A stretch of DNA of 64,000 bases from Pyrrhosoma nymphula (GCA_963573305.1 OY754335.1:19197501-19261500), one strand, 5' to 3'. Positions 10,801 through 22,158 are shown, counted from the first letter of the stretch. The notes: generated by a model not told the origin, from the letters alone. Translations and numbers: made by a program.

Positions 10801-11329
10801 AACAAATTAACCCATTCTGGCCAAGCGTTACCGTATTGTAACCGTTTTAAGCCAAACTTCAACTATGTTTCTGCTATAATGCGATGTTATTTTCTATTAT
10901 TTACTAATTTTATTTCAAACGGAGCTAAATGAATGCTAGAAAATTAATGAATGGAATCAATAAAGCATAGTTTTTAAGCATATAAACCAATTGTAATTCA
11001 TTGGTCACCAAATTTCAGATTACTGACCTAAGGGGTTATGATTTGAATATATTTTTTTAAATTAAGCACTTGCTCATTTTCACGATTGTTTTTATCATAA
11101 AAGAACATTAAGTTCAGAATAAATGTAACAACAATAGCAAAAACTAAGGAAGAAGAGGGTGTGTACTGAAACGATTTCATGTGTTGTCGCATGGCTACAG
11201 TATAAAAATATATAATGTTCACTAAAATTTAAATTTGTGGTGGAATTAACTACATTCACATACATATATACTACATGCATCATATAACCGTTTTGAATTG
11301 AAAATTTTAAAGACTAAGGTATTGAGCTT

Positions 11330-11878
11330 GCCTGTCGTTTGTGACCCGATGGGTGAGTTCTTATACGGCGCGATGGGATAATAAAGCAATTGTGCTGCAT
11401 TAAATGTAACAAGTCCTGCACGTGAGATCAAGAAGTTGATACCACATATCGCACCATTTCTAGAAATCATATTTAACTGGTCATTATCTGTAAAATACCT
11501 CTAGGCTGGAAAATAGGCAATCCCACTCTTATATTAAAAAAAGGAAAAAAGCAAGACCCAGGGAACTACCGCCTATATCGTTAACATCTCCATCATGCAA
11601 GGTTCTAGAGCACATACTTGTTGGTAATATAATGGCCTTCCTGGATGACCCAAACATCTTCCACAGAACGGCTTCCAGAAGAGTAGATCTAGCGAAATCC
11701 AGCTTTGATTCTTCCAAGTTGACACGTTATTTCCGGATTTCAAGAAAGCATTTGACAAGGCTCCTCACAAAAAACTAATATTCCAAATTAGGGTGAAAAT
11801 TGGGAAACCAGCGCACTAGCCTCCGAATCAATCCAATCCTCCCTAAATGTCCTCACGTGAAGAATACTTACCGTGCAG
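11330..11878 (+). repeat. Composite repeat block, copy 1, carrying a decayed reverse transcriptase
   Basis: This about 550-bp block is matched, in the same orientation, by 41870-42460. Shared landmarks are GCGCGATGGGATAATAA, CATTAAATGTAACAAGTCC, CATATCGCACCATTTC and ATCATATTTAACT. After these comes the RT segment (11490-11800): GNYRLYR-like text, then NIMAFLDDPNIFHR, and KKAFDKAPHKKL in broken frames. These match domain 0 to 2 of LINE reverse transcriptases. Several deletions and stops make it non-functional. Similarity to copy 2 continues past the RT into CCTCACGTGAAGAATACTTAC. Confidence 0.65.
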
Positions 11879-11881
11879 TAC

Positions 11882-12010
11882 TCCGTCTGTTGGGTGGTAC
11901 TGGGTGCCGTTCACTAGGTTGGATTAATGTTGGCGCCGGGTTTCTCTCCACCCTAACTCCCTTCCTCAGTAAGACCGTCCCATCCAACACCTGCCCTCCA
12001 CTCCTTAATG
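11882..12010 (+). mobile_element. SINE family B body fragment
   Basis: Contains TTGGATTAATGTTGG and GGGTTTCTCTCCACCC, then CCATCCAACACCTGCCCTCC. These correspond, with mismatches, to the minus-strand body of the SINE at 4140-4240. The tRNA head is absent. Confidence 0.4.
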
Positions 12011-12223
12011 ACTTCAGTGTTGGGTCAAAACTAATGTGGGTAATCGACCGACCAGTCATTCAATCGCTCTGAGAGTCTAATTTTTAATATCTTCTCATCG
12101 AAACCCCGTGCATGTTTGATTTGACTTGCATTTTATGCTCCATCGAACGCCTTAGGAACGGCATACCTGTGTTGATTCAATCAGGAAATCATTTCATTAG
12201 AGTTATTTACCAGTTGGAGGTAG

Positions 12224-12346
12224 GTCATGATGAAAATCAGCGAATATCCAACAGATAATTTTCTGTTGGATATTCTCTGAATTTCATCGTGACAGATACT
12301 AGATATGGATAGGGTACACGTGCCGTACCCTATCCATATCTAGTAT
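12224..12346. repeat. Two adjacent hairpins
   Basis: The first hairpin (12224-12293) pairs gaatatccaacaga with its complement and extends outward to GTCATGATGAAA/TTTCATCGTGAC with a few mismatches. The second is a perfect 22-bp inverted repeat, ATACTAGATATGGATAGGGTAC at 12296-12317 (shown shortened: ATACTAGATATGGATAGGG...) against 12325-12346, with a 7-nt loop. Nothing coding overlaps. Confidence 0.7.
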
Positions 12347-12356
12347 TTCTTTTTTC

Positions 12357-12625
12357 ATCTCATCATAAGCCCTACCTTTCTTCATCCCATCCATAAACCC
12401 ATTCTCTTTCTTCCCCTTCCCCGCTTACCCAACACCCTTTCTTATAGCACGGCCTTCAGCAAACCATCGTCCCTCATTACCGCTTCCAGCCACCTTCCCC
12501 TAATCTCATCCACAACTTTCCTCTCCTCATCCACCATGTCAAACACTTCCTCGTTTGTCTTTCTTTCCGTCCAACGCACCTTCTCCATCCTCCTCCACAC
12601 CCACATCTCGATCCGATCGCCTTCA
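12357..12625 (-). pseudogene. RTE-like LINE C-terminal fragment
   Basis: On the minus strand broken frames read MWVWRRMEKVRWTERKTNEE, then VFDMVDEERKVVDEIRGRW and GKRGRGRKRMG. This is the same C-terminal domain as at 58990-59435 and, more diverged, 24490-24650. Such text closes the endonuclease/reverse-transcriptase ORF of RTE-type elements in arthropods. Frameshifts are present and the catalytic region is gone. Confidence 0.65.
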
Positions 12626-13046
12626 GCCTATTTTCGTCTTCCTTTCATCAAAGTATTTACGAATATTTGTATTTAAAATCATTGGTTATAGAGGAGCAAT
12701 TCATATTTGTTCAAAATATTGTTTTTTACACGATTCTTTGGTTATGTTGAACAGTTATAATTTTATGTTATTTTTAAAAATGTGTGCCAATCGACAAATT
12801 ACTTTCATGAACTTTTTTTTACGTTGGTTATCTGCAGGCGAGTGAGCAATTTTTTGTGTCTACCTCGAGCTTACTTTGCTCTTAATTTCAGTAGAACATG
12901 GTGTTTATCTAATTTAAACTGATTGGGTCAATTTTCTTCATCCTTACATTGATTTATTAATGACAAATAGTTGTTAAATCAAGTACAGTACAACAAAATT
13001 TAGTTTTGTGAAACAATTTTAACCTATGTAATGTACACAACTCTCT

Positions 13047-13230
13047 AACATTACGAGGGATGTAAGAACGAAGATATTCGCGGTGGTTTACGATGAACTT
13101 CTTCATATTTTTGGGTTCTACCGCGTTGGTTGCTGTGGTTATGACTCACCACAGCATCGTTTCAAGGTCATCACCACAGCAACCAACGCGGTAGAACCCA
13201 AAAATATGAAGAAGTTCAACATTACGAGGG
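13047..13230. mobile_element. Snap-back element with 13-bp flanking duplication
   Basis: Arms of 52 bp (13095-13146 and 13166-13217) are inverted copies differing at about one position, with a loop of about 20 nt. The core holds atcgtttcaaggtcatcacc, the same type as in the other snap-back repeats. The whole insert (13060-13217) is flanked by a perfect direct repeat AACATTACGAGGG at 13047-13059 and 13218-13230, which looks like a target-site duplication. Confidence 0.75.
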
Positions 13231-14185
13231 TTTTAGTGAAACGGAATGTGAAAGACTAGAGTTTAAATTTTTTGAAATTGCGATGATATAGTGGAAGTCA
13301 TACATACTAATGTATGAAGTGTTCCAAGTTTTTATGGTACATTTTGAAATACGGAGCTCGATCGGAATTACATTAATACCGCATTTTTGCCGTCATTCTT
13401 TATACTATTTTTGAGCTATCAAAACAATATCCAGCCTAGTGGACAAATTTCCCAATGGAATATTAATGCGACTTGACTTGTGTCTTGTTTCTTGTTTTTT
13501 TTCTTTGTCAGTACGCCGTTTATTTACACACAATGCGGAGCGACTCGACTTAACGTTTTCGTAAATTCGCGGTGAAAGGTTTTTCGAGAGCATGCATTGA
13601 ATGCCGCAAAAACGCCTCCGTGCGCATGCGGACGGTCAGTGGAAAAGGGAAGCCGATAAAAAGAACCGAGGGAGTCGCTACTGGGTCATTCCATGCCAAG
13701 TGGTGGTTCAACGAAATTCTGGTAAAAATAAATTAGGTGGTATACATTCCCAATTTGGACCGAAAATCGTGTCGAATTGAGAACTTAATACAGGTTTCGG
13801 ACCAAAACGTGAAGAATTACGCCGGACCTCCCGCGTACCTCATTGTGAAATCAACGTTATCGCAGACTCAATGCAGTTTTTGTGCGTCACACTTTGTCAG
13901 CTCACCACGATATCTAAGTACAGGAAGGAGAAGAGACATCCAGTCCAAACGAGTAGCAGTACCACATGAAATGCCAAGTGGTCTGATTTTAGAGAAGTCG
14001 ACCATCACGGATTTTAATGAAATTTTATATGGACATTCACAGATACCTCCAATGAACATTTGGGAATTTTTACGTTCGCCGATGGTACACTTGCTGAGAT
14101 ACAGTAATTTGTTTGACCAAACTGGGGTGCCAAGGCGAAGGATATTGCTCCGTCTCCGAACAATGCCTACGGCGCGTCAATATAT

Positions 14186-14599
14186 TTGTGCCGGTTGATA
14201 CGAATTCGATTTCCGTCAGCTGTTTCCAATGACACGATCAACTTTGTAGCCAAAATATCCCGTAACGTCAAACCTAATTTATTATTGGCCGAACTAGCTC
14301 CCGGTCGATATGTTGCCTGCATTTATGACAACAAATGGTGGGGAGGCAACATGGTAGACATTTCAATGGAAGAAAATGATACATTGGTAAACTTTATGCA
14401 TCCACGAGGTCCTGCGCATTCATTTCATTGGCCAGAAAGACAAGATGTTTGTTGGATTCCAGCCCAACATCTCCTTTGCGTGCTTCCAGCTCCCTCGGTT
14501 ACGTCATCAGGTCAGCTGCATCGATTTCTAGAAGCGGCGCTAAGGAAAGCGGCTCGAAATTCAATCTATAAGCCTTCTGTGGAATTTGACAGTCCATGA
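14186..14599 (+). CDS. Transposon-encoded domain protein (unassigned family)
   Basis: A 137-residue frame with no ATG required inside the element. Its centre reads APGRYVACIYDNKWWGGNMV, then VNFMHPRGPAHSFHWPERQD and VCWIPAQHLLCVL. From memory, this Y-V-A-C-x-Y-D-x-x-W-W-x-G ... V-N-F-M-H-P-x-G-P ... F-x-W-P ... D-x-C-W-V-P pattern recurs in uncharacterised arthropod and cnidarian proteins linked to repeats. No catalytic motif is visible, so it is probably an accessory or C-terminal domain of a longer transposon protein whose upstream exons are missing or broken. It ends at a TGA. It lies just inside the left inverted repeat, supporting ownership by the transposon. It may still be a broken remnant. 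Confidence 0.55.
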   Translation: MCRLIRIRFPSAVSNDTINFVAKISRNVKPNLLLAELAPGRYVACIYDNKWWGGNMVDISMEENDTLVNFMHPRGPAHSFHWPERQDVCWIPAQHLLCVLPAPSVTSSGQLHRFLEAALRKAARNSIYKPSVEFDSP

Positions 14600-14613
14600 G
14601 AACCATACGAGCT

Positions 14614-14765
14614 TCGGCTTGGGAGCCATATAAGATACCCACTGTAGGCTTGGGAACCTAGGATAAGCTGCCCAACCTTTGGCTTGGGAACCAGACAGAT
14701 ACCCACACAAGGATTTGGAACCTTGTCGTAGAAACCAAATTGAAGGCATGGGATCCTCAACCAAG
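14614..14765 (+). repeat. Degenerate tandem GGCTTGGGAACC repeats
   Basis: The phrase GGCTTGGGA(A/G)CC occurs three times (about 14618, 14648, 14681), with a weaker fourth near 14713. AGATACCCAC follows two of them. Units are of uneven length. No function is evident. Confidence 0.5.
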
Positions 14766-14904
14766 AAACCCACTCGTGGCTGGTATTGCACGGCTATCGG
14801 GCGTGACCCCTATGGCGATGGGGTTACTGGTTCAAATGCCTGAACTGGTAGTGAGAATGTAACCATGGGCCAACACAATATACTAAAAATATCTACAAAA
14901 AACA

Positions 14905-15305
14905 AACAGGACGATACACAACAGAATGCATTGTGCGCCACCATAGCAACGTTCTCAACGTTGTTCATATTTTTAGGGCCGTATGTGAACGCAATGAAAA
15001 ACCAAGTGTGCTTTTTTAAGAGATTTGAAACATGCTCTTTCAAATGAAAATTATTTAAAAATATCCAGAAAGTCCTTCTTTTGCAAGAGCGGGCAGAAAA
15101 TAAACTATTTTTGTCGCGTTTACGAATGTCATCCTCAAAGTTGTCCCTATTTTTAGGGCTTTATATGCCCGCGATGAGAAACCAGAAATACGTTTTTAGA
15201 GAGTTTAAATAATTTTCCTTCTAATTAAAATGATCCAAAAGAAATTCCAGAGGGTCTTTTTTTGTAAAAGCGGGGTGAAAATACCCTATTTTTGGCGTTT
15301 TTACA
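14905..15305 (+). repeat. Two diverged direct repeats of about 195 bp
   Basis: Halves 14905-15110 and 15111-15305 share in order: TATTTTTAGGGC, GATGAGAAACCA/AATGAAAAACCA, CGTTTTTAGAGAGTTT and its variant, CCAGA(A)AG, AAAAGCGGG and CTATTTTTG. Both lie inside the large inverted-repeat transposon and may be internal binding-site repeats. Confidence 0.5.
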
Positions 15306-15681
15306 AAAGTTGTAATTTTTTCACTCATTTTTTAAATAATGGAAAGTACTAGGAAGATGATATTTTATTATCATAAACCATGGATTAATATGTTATCATG
15401 CGAAAAGTTTCACGTTGATTATACCTTTACTTACTGAAATATAAAAAGATAAAATTTTAATTTTTTTCGATCCGCAATTTTTCGGGCCAGTTTTGCCCTG
15501 ATTTTTTATGCAAAAAGGTCACTTTTACAGCTATTTTCATTATTTTGTTTAATAGAGCGCAGAAATTTGTACAAGATTACCAATTTTTTTTCTCTCATCA
15601 AAATATCCCCTGAGATACTATGCCTCAAATTTACCGAAATCTCATAGTCATACTGTTGAAGTCTGCGACACGGGGTCAAAC

Positions 15682-16547
15682 TAGGGATTGGAAATTTAAA
15701 TCCAGAATCGATTTTCGATTATCGACTTTCGATTTCGGTTTTAAAAATCGATTTTCTAAGAATTCGATTTTTTGCCCAAATAATCGAAATCGATATTTAT
15801 GCATGGTAAAGTATTGTCTACTGAAATACGGATGTGCTGTTGTAACAAAATGCAAAATATGGGTTAATGGAAGCACTAGGGATAAGAACCGAATACAGTT
15901 AAATTTATTAATACAATATATTATTTTAAAGATATTAATAAGATATACAGGGAAGTAATAATCCATAACAGATACTTATAAACACATAGGTAATATAACA
16001 AGCAAATTACATATGGTTTAGTAGCAATAAGAATTGTAGGTATATTGAAAAGTGGGCATACCACAAACTAAAAAACAGAATTTTATTTATTTCTTGTTTG
16101 CAAAGCCGTGGAACCAGTGTTCCTAAGGAATGGAACTTAAGAAAACTAACATATTTAAATGTTCTCCGAATAATCGATTATGCACCTAAGTTGCAATCAA
16201 CCCGGCGTGAGAAAATAGTCGCTCACACGGCACGGAAGAGGCAACTATAGATAAAATCCTGCTGGCTGGTTTGTATACGTGGGGATATTCTCCCTCAATC
16301 TCCTTCCAAGCTTGTAGTGGATAAGAGTTGGACTTGCGGTCGACTGGAGGGTGGTTTACGAACTGGCGCAGCTCGATTGGCAAAATTAAAACGCTAGCTT
16401 TAGCTAGCAAGCTAAGAATCGAAAGTCGATCGGCTAGAATCGATTTTGATCTGTTTTTCAAAACAAAAAGTCGACTTCGATTAAATCGAAAATCGGAGTG
16501 TGATAATCGATTTTCGATTAAAATCTAAATCGATTTTCCAATCCCTA
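15682..16547 (-). mobile_element. hAT transposon, nested, internally deleted
   Basis: Terminal inverted repeats TAGGGATTGG...CCAATCCCTA bound 866 bp. They are followed inward by subterminal runs of ATCGATTTTCGATT-type sequence on both sides. Flanking 8-mers GGTCAAAC (15674-15681) and GGACAAAA (16548-16555) match at six of eight positions, fitting the 8-bp target duplication of hAT elements. A transposase remnant lies inside on the minus strand. The element interrupts the large inverted-repeat transposon. Confidence 0.8.
16186..16461 (-). pseudogene. hAT transposase C-terminal dimerisation domain
   Basis: The 91-residue frame reads YPLQAWKEIEGEYPHVYKPA, then SRILSIVASSVPCERLFSHA and GLIAT. 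This matches the hAT C-terminal motif P-L-x-W-W-K ... Y-P-x-L-x-x-L-A-R-x-Y-L-x-I-x-A-T-S-V-P-S-E-R-x-F-S-x-A-G. The invariant S/C-ER-x-FS-x-AG core is kept, but the DDE core and BED finger are missing. It can bind a partner at best and cannot transpose. Confidence 0.85.
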
Positions 16548-17074
16548 GGACAAAAAAATTACTATATCTCAGCAAGTATACCATCGGTGAACGGAAACAT
16601 TTACAAATGTTCGATGGAGGTATGTGTAAATGTCCATATAAAATTTCATTGAAATGCCAAGTGGTACTGCTACTCGTTTGGACTAGATGTTTCTTCTCCT
16701 TCCTGTACTTAGATATCGTGGTGAGCTGACAAAGTATCACGCACAAAAACTGCATTGAGTCTGCGATAACGTTGATTTCACAATGAGGTGCGCGGGAGGT
16801 CCGGCGTAATTCTTCACGTTTTGGTCCGAAACCTGTATTAAGTTCTCAATGCGACACGAGATTCGGTCCAAATTGGGAATGTATACCACCTAATTTATTT
16901 TTACCAGAATTTCGTGCCAACAGTTTTCGTTGCAGAAAGACAAATAAATTAAGACAGCTGAAAGAATTAATCGTTTTAACTTGATGTTTTCTCTTTTGGT
17001 TTCCCAAAATAGCCGTCGTAATGAGGCTGAAAAATGTCGTGCAACAAACTGCATCGAAAAAAAGAGTAAGCATT

Positions 17075-17515
17075 ACTGTGTGATTGAATCTGAGATAGCG
17101 TTGATTTCACAATGAGGTACACGGAAAGTCCGGTTTAATATTTTACGTTCTGGTCCAAAACCTGTATATGTTTGAAGCAACAGTTTGACGTGAGTATTGG
17201 TCATAATTGGGAATTGATTTTTCCTGAGTAGTGCGCCTGCAGTATGCATTTCAGAGGACAAAAACGGAGGGATTTGAACACATTACAAGTCTTTTTGACC
17301 GAATGTTTTCCCACTCGGTGATCATAATAAACGAGTTGCGCTGCCTCAATGCAGCTAATAGCGTTCTCTCAGGAATACTATTCATTTCATAATGAGATAC
17401 ACTTGTAGTCCGTTTCAAGTTTTTACTTTTTGGTGTGAAATCATTAACTTGTTCCCACCAACTATCCGAAATGTGATTTGGTCGATAATGGGAACGTATA
17501 CTAGCGAGTTATTTT
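17075..17515. repeat. Diverged extra copies of the transposon arm
   Basis: Two blocks follow the right arm: 17075-17230 and 17360-17510. Each keeps the order gcgttgatttcacaatgagg (or ttcatttcataatgagatac), then GTCCG, then tttttggt/ctggtccaaaacc, then attgggaa. They look like older subterminal repeats or nested relatives of the same element. Confidence 0.5.
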
Positions 17516-20500
17516 TTTTTAATGATGTGCAGTTTGCATTAGAGATGAGATAATTTCCTGTTACAAAAGAATTTTAATTGCGTGCTATCTTTCGATCTTT
17601 ACGATGCTTGTTAATCTACGCTAAAAATAGGGACTAAGAACCACCTAGGCCGTTTAAAAAAGTGATATTCAGTACTTTTCTGTAATTAAATTTATTTCTT
17701 AGCTCGAAATGACAATGTAGTCATATTATCGCAATGAATCAATTATTCATCGCAATTCGTCTCATCAAAAAAACGGGCATGGTGATGCACTGTTATTTTT
17801 CAAAGCGCTGCTGAGTAGAAACTAGCGTAGTAAAGAATCTACGCCTTCAGGGAAGCCTACTGACGGAATAAGCTTAGCCTTTGACGTAAAATTATTTGAT
17901 TCCTAGCTCTATCTAGGTCTGCTCTAGGTCTATCGTTCTTTTATGTCACCAGTCAAAAGTAATTCGTGGTGTAAAATTTATGAAATATTATTTAAATTTA
18001 GGACATTTATGTTTTTAGTACCTCCTGCATCAAAGCTATGGCTGGTGGATTATTTTTCCGCAGCATTGAAAATTTGATCGAAAACATGACGGTGTTGGAA
18101 ATTCGGCATATTTATCAGAAAAACATGCACCGTCATTTTCCACTTTCGATGTCTGTGTTCGACCGGTTTCGGCATTTTGCGTCATTTCTCACGCCACAGG
18201 GGGCTTGAAAATAATAAATATAGCCTGATAACGAGGAATTTAATTGATTTGATTAATATAGCCGATATTACCTCACATTCTGAGTAAAAATTCCTTTGTT
18301 GCATTCAAACCGCATTGATTTTGACCAAACCGGTCTCGAGACGAATTTCGCTATTTTTTTGAGGCACAGAAAATATTTTACCTTGAAAATGGCGCGATGA
18401 ATAGAAACCGGTTGCTCAAAATAAACTCGATTGCATTAATGAGAATGAACTCGAGCAAGAGATCCAAGTATAGCTTGGATCGTATTACCCAAGTATCTTT
18501 TCTTTGTCAATCAGATGAAATTAGTCACTAAGCCTCTTCATTCTTGGTGTGCTAAAATGTGATATTGTTTCCGCGAGTATTGTACATATAATATTGTCTG
18601 ATTACCAGTATGCACTGCTCATTTCTTTTGTGCGCCCCTAGCCTCTCTGAAATCAGTTAGAATTGGAGAGTTTATGAAAGCACTCTTTCTCTGATGAGAC
18701 AGAAGTCGGTAGGGAAAATTTAGAAAACCATGTAGGCAATGACAGTGCATAATTAGAATTACTAATTCATTCACAATTTTTACTGTCCAGTGCGGTCAGA
18801 TTTACATTCACTCATTATGTTTAATACTCTCCTGGATTGGAGTATTAACGTGCAATGGAATCAGCTTAAGCCTTCCGAATTCCTCAGCAGTTTATGACAT
18901 AGAGTAAGCATGTTGCCATTATTATTATGCCATTATTCAGGTAAGCATATGCTTACTCTATGATTACACTCTCTGTCGGACTAAAAGAGTTGGCAGAATA
19001 GCTAATGCAGTGGAAAAAATCCTGACTATATTGTTTGCCTCAGGTCCTAGAATTGTCAATCCGCCATTTTAATGTCAGAACGGATATTATTTTGACACGA
19101 TTTAAATTTGGCTCATAACTAGGTATAGAACACGTGAAGAACTTAACTCTTTCATTACTAACAGGACGTATTTGTCCCAGCGAATGTGTCTGTGTGACTA
19201 GTGGAGCAAATATGACGTAAAATATCAGTCAATGTCAATAAAAAATTTATATAATTACAAGATAATAATTGCGTCAGAAGAATGGTGTGTCTATTGAGTG
19301 ATAAAATTAGGGGCCAACTTCTCTATTAACCTTAGTATCTTTTCACGTGCATCCTACACAAAAAGTTTGCTGGAACATGTATTTTCAGTCCAGCTCAGGC
19401 AAAATATTAAAAAATAACGATATCATTATTTTGAATGATTGAGTCACACAGTAGGAACGCAAATTTACAAAAAGTGTACTAATGACGTGTCATCATAGAG
19501 TAATGATTATTATATGTGGTGTGTTGATGGATTTTATAGTGATGATTACTCTATTGTATCATTTAAAATCGCCCGAGTTACTGGTGTATCTAATAGTTAA
19601 ACTGTCAAAAAGGCTGGAAGGACGGTTTTAACATGATGGCAGGACTTACGATGAGCTTATTTTTATTGACTCCAATATTAGTTTAGCGTAAAAGCTTTGT
19701 TTTCCATGACTGAGCTTCTCAGTAATTGATTAAATATACATATAAGTGTATTTAACTTGTTGTTGCACGCCGAGCACTTAAAATGCCTCCAAAATCTAAT
19801 TTTTTTACCAATGTTATTGACGGGATGCAAAAAAATATTTTTTTAATAATTGAGAAAACGTACAAACTCACTAGCGTACTGGTGTGTCTGGTACTTATAT
19901 TCTATGTACCAGACAAACCAGTAGACATATTAGATGTACATTTCCAACGTCGTTGGTGCTTCAGAACTTATTGATATTTTTCAATGCCTCTCTGAAGCGC
20001 ACAGCCATATTATCTCCCGTGGAAACTTGAATCAATATTTCGGAAAATATCTAAAAATTAGTGCAACGGTTGCTTTGTTCTGACTAAATAAGATGATATA
20101 GTTTTCTTTTTAATGAGACTTACCTCAACGAATTTTATTCGCAGTGTTTTGTCTCTCACACCACCTTAAACAAAAGAGTAAACATTTATGATGTTTGTAC
20201 CACTGATTAAGGTCAGGGAAATATAAAACTTGGTGAGCGAATCGCTGTACCATTTCCTCAATAAAAATTCCAACAATGTGATGGACAAAAAACAACACAG
20301 TTATCCTATCGTCAGATCTCCTTTTGTATATCGACTTTGGATAATCTTATAATAATCTTCCTTCGTAACACACGACATCCGAAACCTGTTTTCGGACATT
20401 GATTCAGAAGCGAGGAAGATAATTCGTCGATTGAAATAAAAACATTTCACACCTGGTATCTTTCCATGATGAAGGATTTTTACATTTTACTGGGCATACT

Positions 20501-20861
20501 GGATTTTAGTTGATCCAGCCGTAACTCCTTCCCCATGCGAGTAAAAACAAGACATTTCACTGAATGAACTGAAGATCCATTATGTTTGAAGATGTTAGGT
20601 GATTATTCACTTTCTCGAGTAATAATTATAAAAACCCACCATTCACATAATTGGGATGGTTAACAGGAAATTAAAACAACATAAAATTCGAACATATACA
20701 ACAAATAGATTAAAAATTAAATGACATTTTAGGATATTGCTTCAATGAGGTCAAATTTTCAGATTAATAGAAAATATACTTTGTAGATTAGACCTTTGCG
20801 GAAATGGTCCTTTTCAAGTGCTAAATTATTCCAACATGTCATAATTATCTGATATGAATAG
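17516..20861. other. Stretch without recognised genes
   Basis: No convincing exon or transposon was found. A 14-bp perfect inverted repeat catagagtaagcat occurs at 18898-18911 and 18949-18962. A motif gaccggtttcggc near 18163 resembles the core of the snap-back repeats but lacks matching arms. Confidence 0.35.
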
Positions 20862-21160
20862 TTAGTCTGATATGAGAAGCCGTAATATGTCAGGAGTTAA
20901 AGTGGTTGGTTTTTTATGGAGCTTCCTTCGCGAGGTGATGTTTGGATCTGACGAAACCAAGAGCATGTTCAGCAAATCTTCATTTACCACCTGCAGCGAC
21001 ATTTTCCTCGTGTTACTTTCCCTGTATTCTCTACAGTCCTTGTTTCTAGATTCCTCTGGAGGTTCCTCAGATATAATCTCAATGGGAAAAGGAGCGGGAG
21101 CAATAATGGCCTCTCCATGAAACAGAATTCTGTTAATGGAGGCGGGTATGTAGTACCAAC
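20862..21160 (-). CDS. Candidate terminal exon, acidic protein of unknown family
   Basis: On the minus strand an open frame of 98 residues runs from an acceptor (tatgtttcag, AG at 21162-21161) to TAA at 20864-20862. It starts with two bases completing a split codon, so it is in phase 1. The text looks protein-like: WYYIPASINRILFHGEA, then APFPIEIISEEPPEESRNKD, EDLLNMLLVSSDPN, a tribasic RRK and TLTPDILRLLISD at the end. No domain is recognised. The phase equals that of the terminal exon at 22664 and fits the donor at 45330, so it could be an alternative last exon of the secreted-peptide gene, or the last exon of another minus-strand gene. A plus-strand frame also overlaps (20872-21120). A second acceptor-like tttcag lies 23 nt upstream. 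The nearest minus-strand AATAAA is far, near 20131. Confidence 0.42.
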
Positions 21161-21162
21161 CT

Positions 21163-22158
21163 GAAACATAGCTGTATTTTGCACCTGAAACATTCGCATT
21201 ATTCAGAAATCGCTTTCCCCATTGACCTTATCGGGTGAGCATTGAATTTCCCTTCGACCGGTCCAGTCCTGTGGGCGACGCACCCACTTGCTTACCCAAA
21301 GATCTGACGTCTCTCTGAGGTCGTGTTACATATCGCCCATGGAAAGTGAACTGGTCGTTAGGGCCATGAGAGGACAAGATGACAAGTGAAAGCACATCGG
21401 GATTAGTGGATGTGAGCTATCGGGATGTGGACACACATTTTGCGATGTGAGTCCGTCGCACCGTATTGAATTGATGGAACTGCGCGTGACCAAACAAAGC
21501 AATGCTGATTGTGGAAACTTTTTAACAAAAGGAACTCAATTAAAAACCAAATGTAGATCAATTAAATATTAAGAATGTGGGATGAATCTAACAAAAAAAA
21601 CAGCAAATATTTGTTTTCGCATCGATTTGGCTAAAATGAAGTGCAGAGGAATGTGTTATGAATTCACTTTTTCGATGTGAATTTGATGCGCGATCTGAAA
21701 TAAGGATTCATCCCCATAAGACGGCATTTCATCCCTTCGGGAGTTTTTCCACTATACACATTTTTTATTATGGCATGGTGCAAATCGAAAGGGACAGAAT
21801 TAAAGAGGCATCCAGCCGCTGTGAAAAAAGATAATAATAGTTCATCCCAAATATGAAAGAAGAGAGTAGTTTGCAACTTGACGCACTACCGTGAAGCCCG
21901 TTTCTCTTTTCGCGGAAAATGTGATCCACCTAACATGGTTATCACGCGCAATTTACATTCCCTATGAAAAATGCAGTGATCTTTTTAGAAATGGTTCTCC
22001 TGCTAGCTATTATCCGTCAAAAATGACATTCCCCTTTGTGAAATTGATGTACATATGATCAGTTATTATATTACCGCGTTAGAAAGACATAAGGATTGAA
22101 GAGATTGTATTTCTTCAATCCTTAAAATAAATTGGCCTCTTTTGTTTCCAAAATAACG
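21163..22158. other. Spacer between two minus-strand exons
   Basis: No exon was supported. A 12-bp perfect hairpin, aaggattgaaga at 22091-22102 with its complement at 22112-22123, lies just beyond the poly(A) signal of the upstream minus-strand exon. Confidence 0.35.

Larger units (their letters stand above)
13683..17515. mobile_element. Large DNA transposon with about 400-bp inverted repeats
   Basis: The left arm 13711-14112 and right arm 16556-16915 are inverted copies with high identity. A roughly 45-bp segment near 13970-14015 is present only in the left arm. Landmarks in both arms are TTCTGGTAAAAATAAATTAG, ACATTCCCAATTTGGACCGA and CAGGTTTCGGACCAAAACG. The left outer edge reads GGGTCATTCCATGCCAAG. 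Inside are a transposon-associated domain gene (14186-14599), diverged direct repeats (14905-15305) and a nested hAT element (15682-16547). Beyond the right arm, two more diverged copies of the arm sequence follow (17075-17230, 17360-17510). I cannot assign the superfamily. Confidence 0.7.

Noticed and set aside
13737..14198. 153-residue plus-strand frame
   Set aside because: Lies mainly in the inverted-repeat arm, which is also present, non-coding, at 16556-16915. Probably a by-product of the repeat.
18160..18200. gaccggtttcggc motif as another snap-back repeat
   Set aside because: No inverted arms could be found around it.
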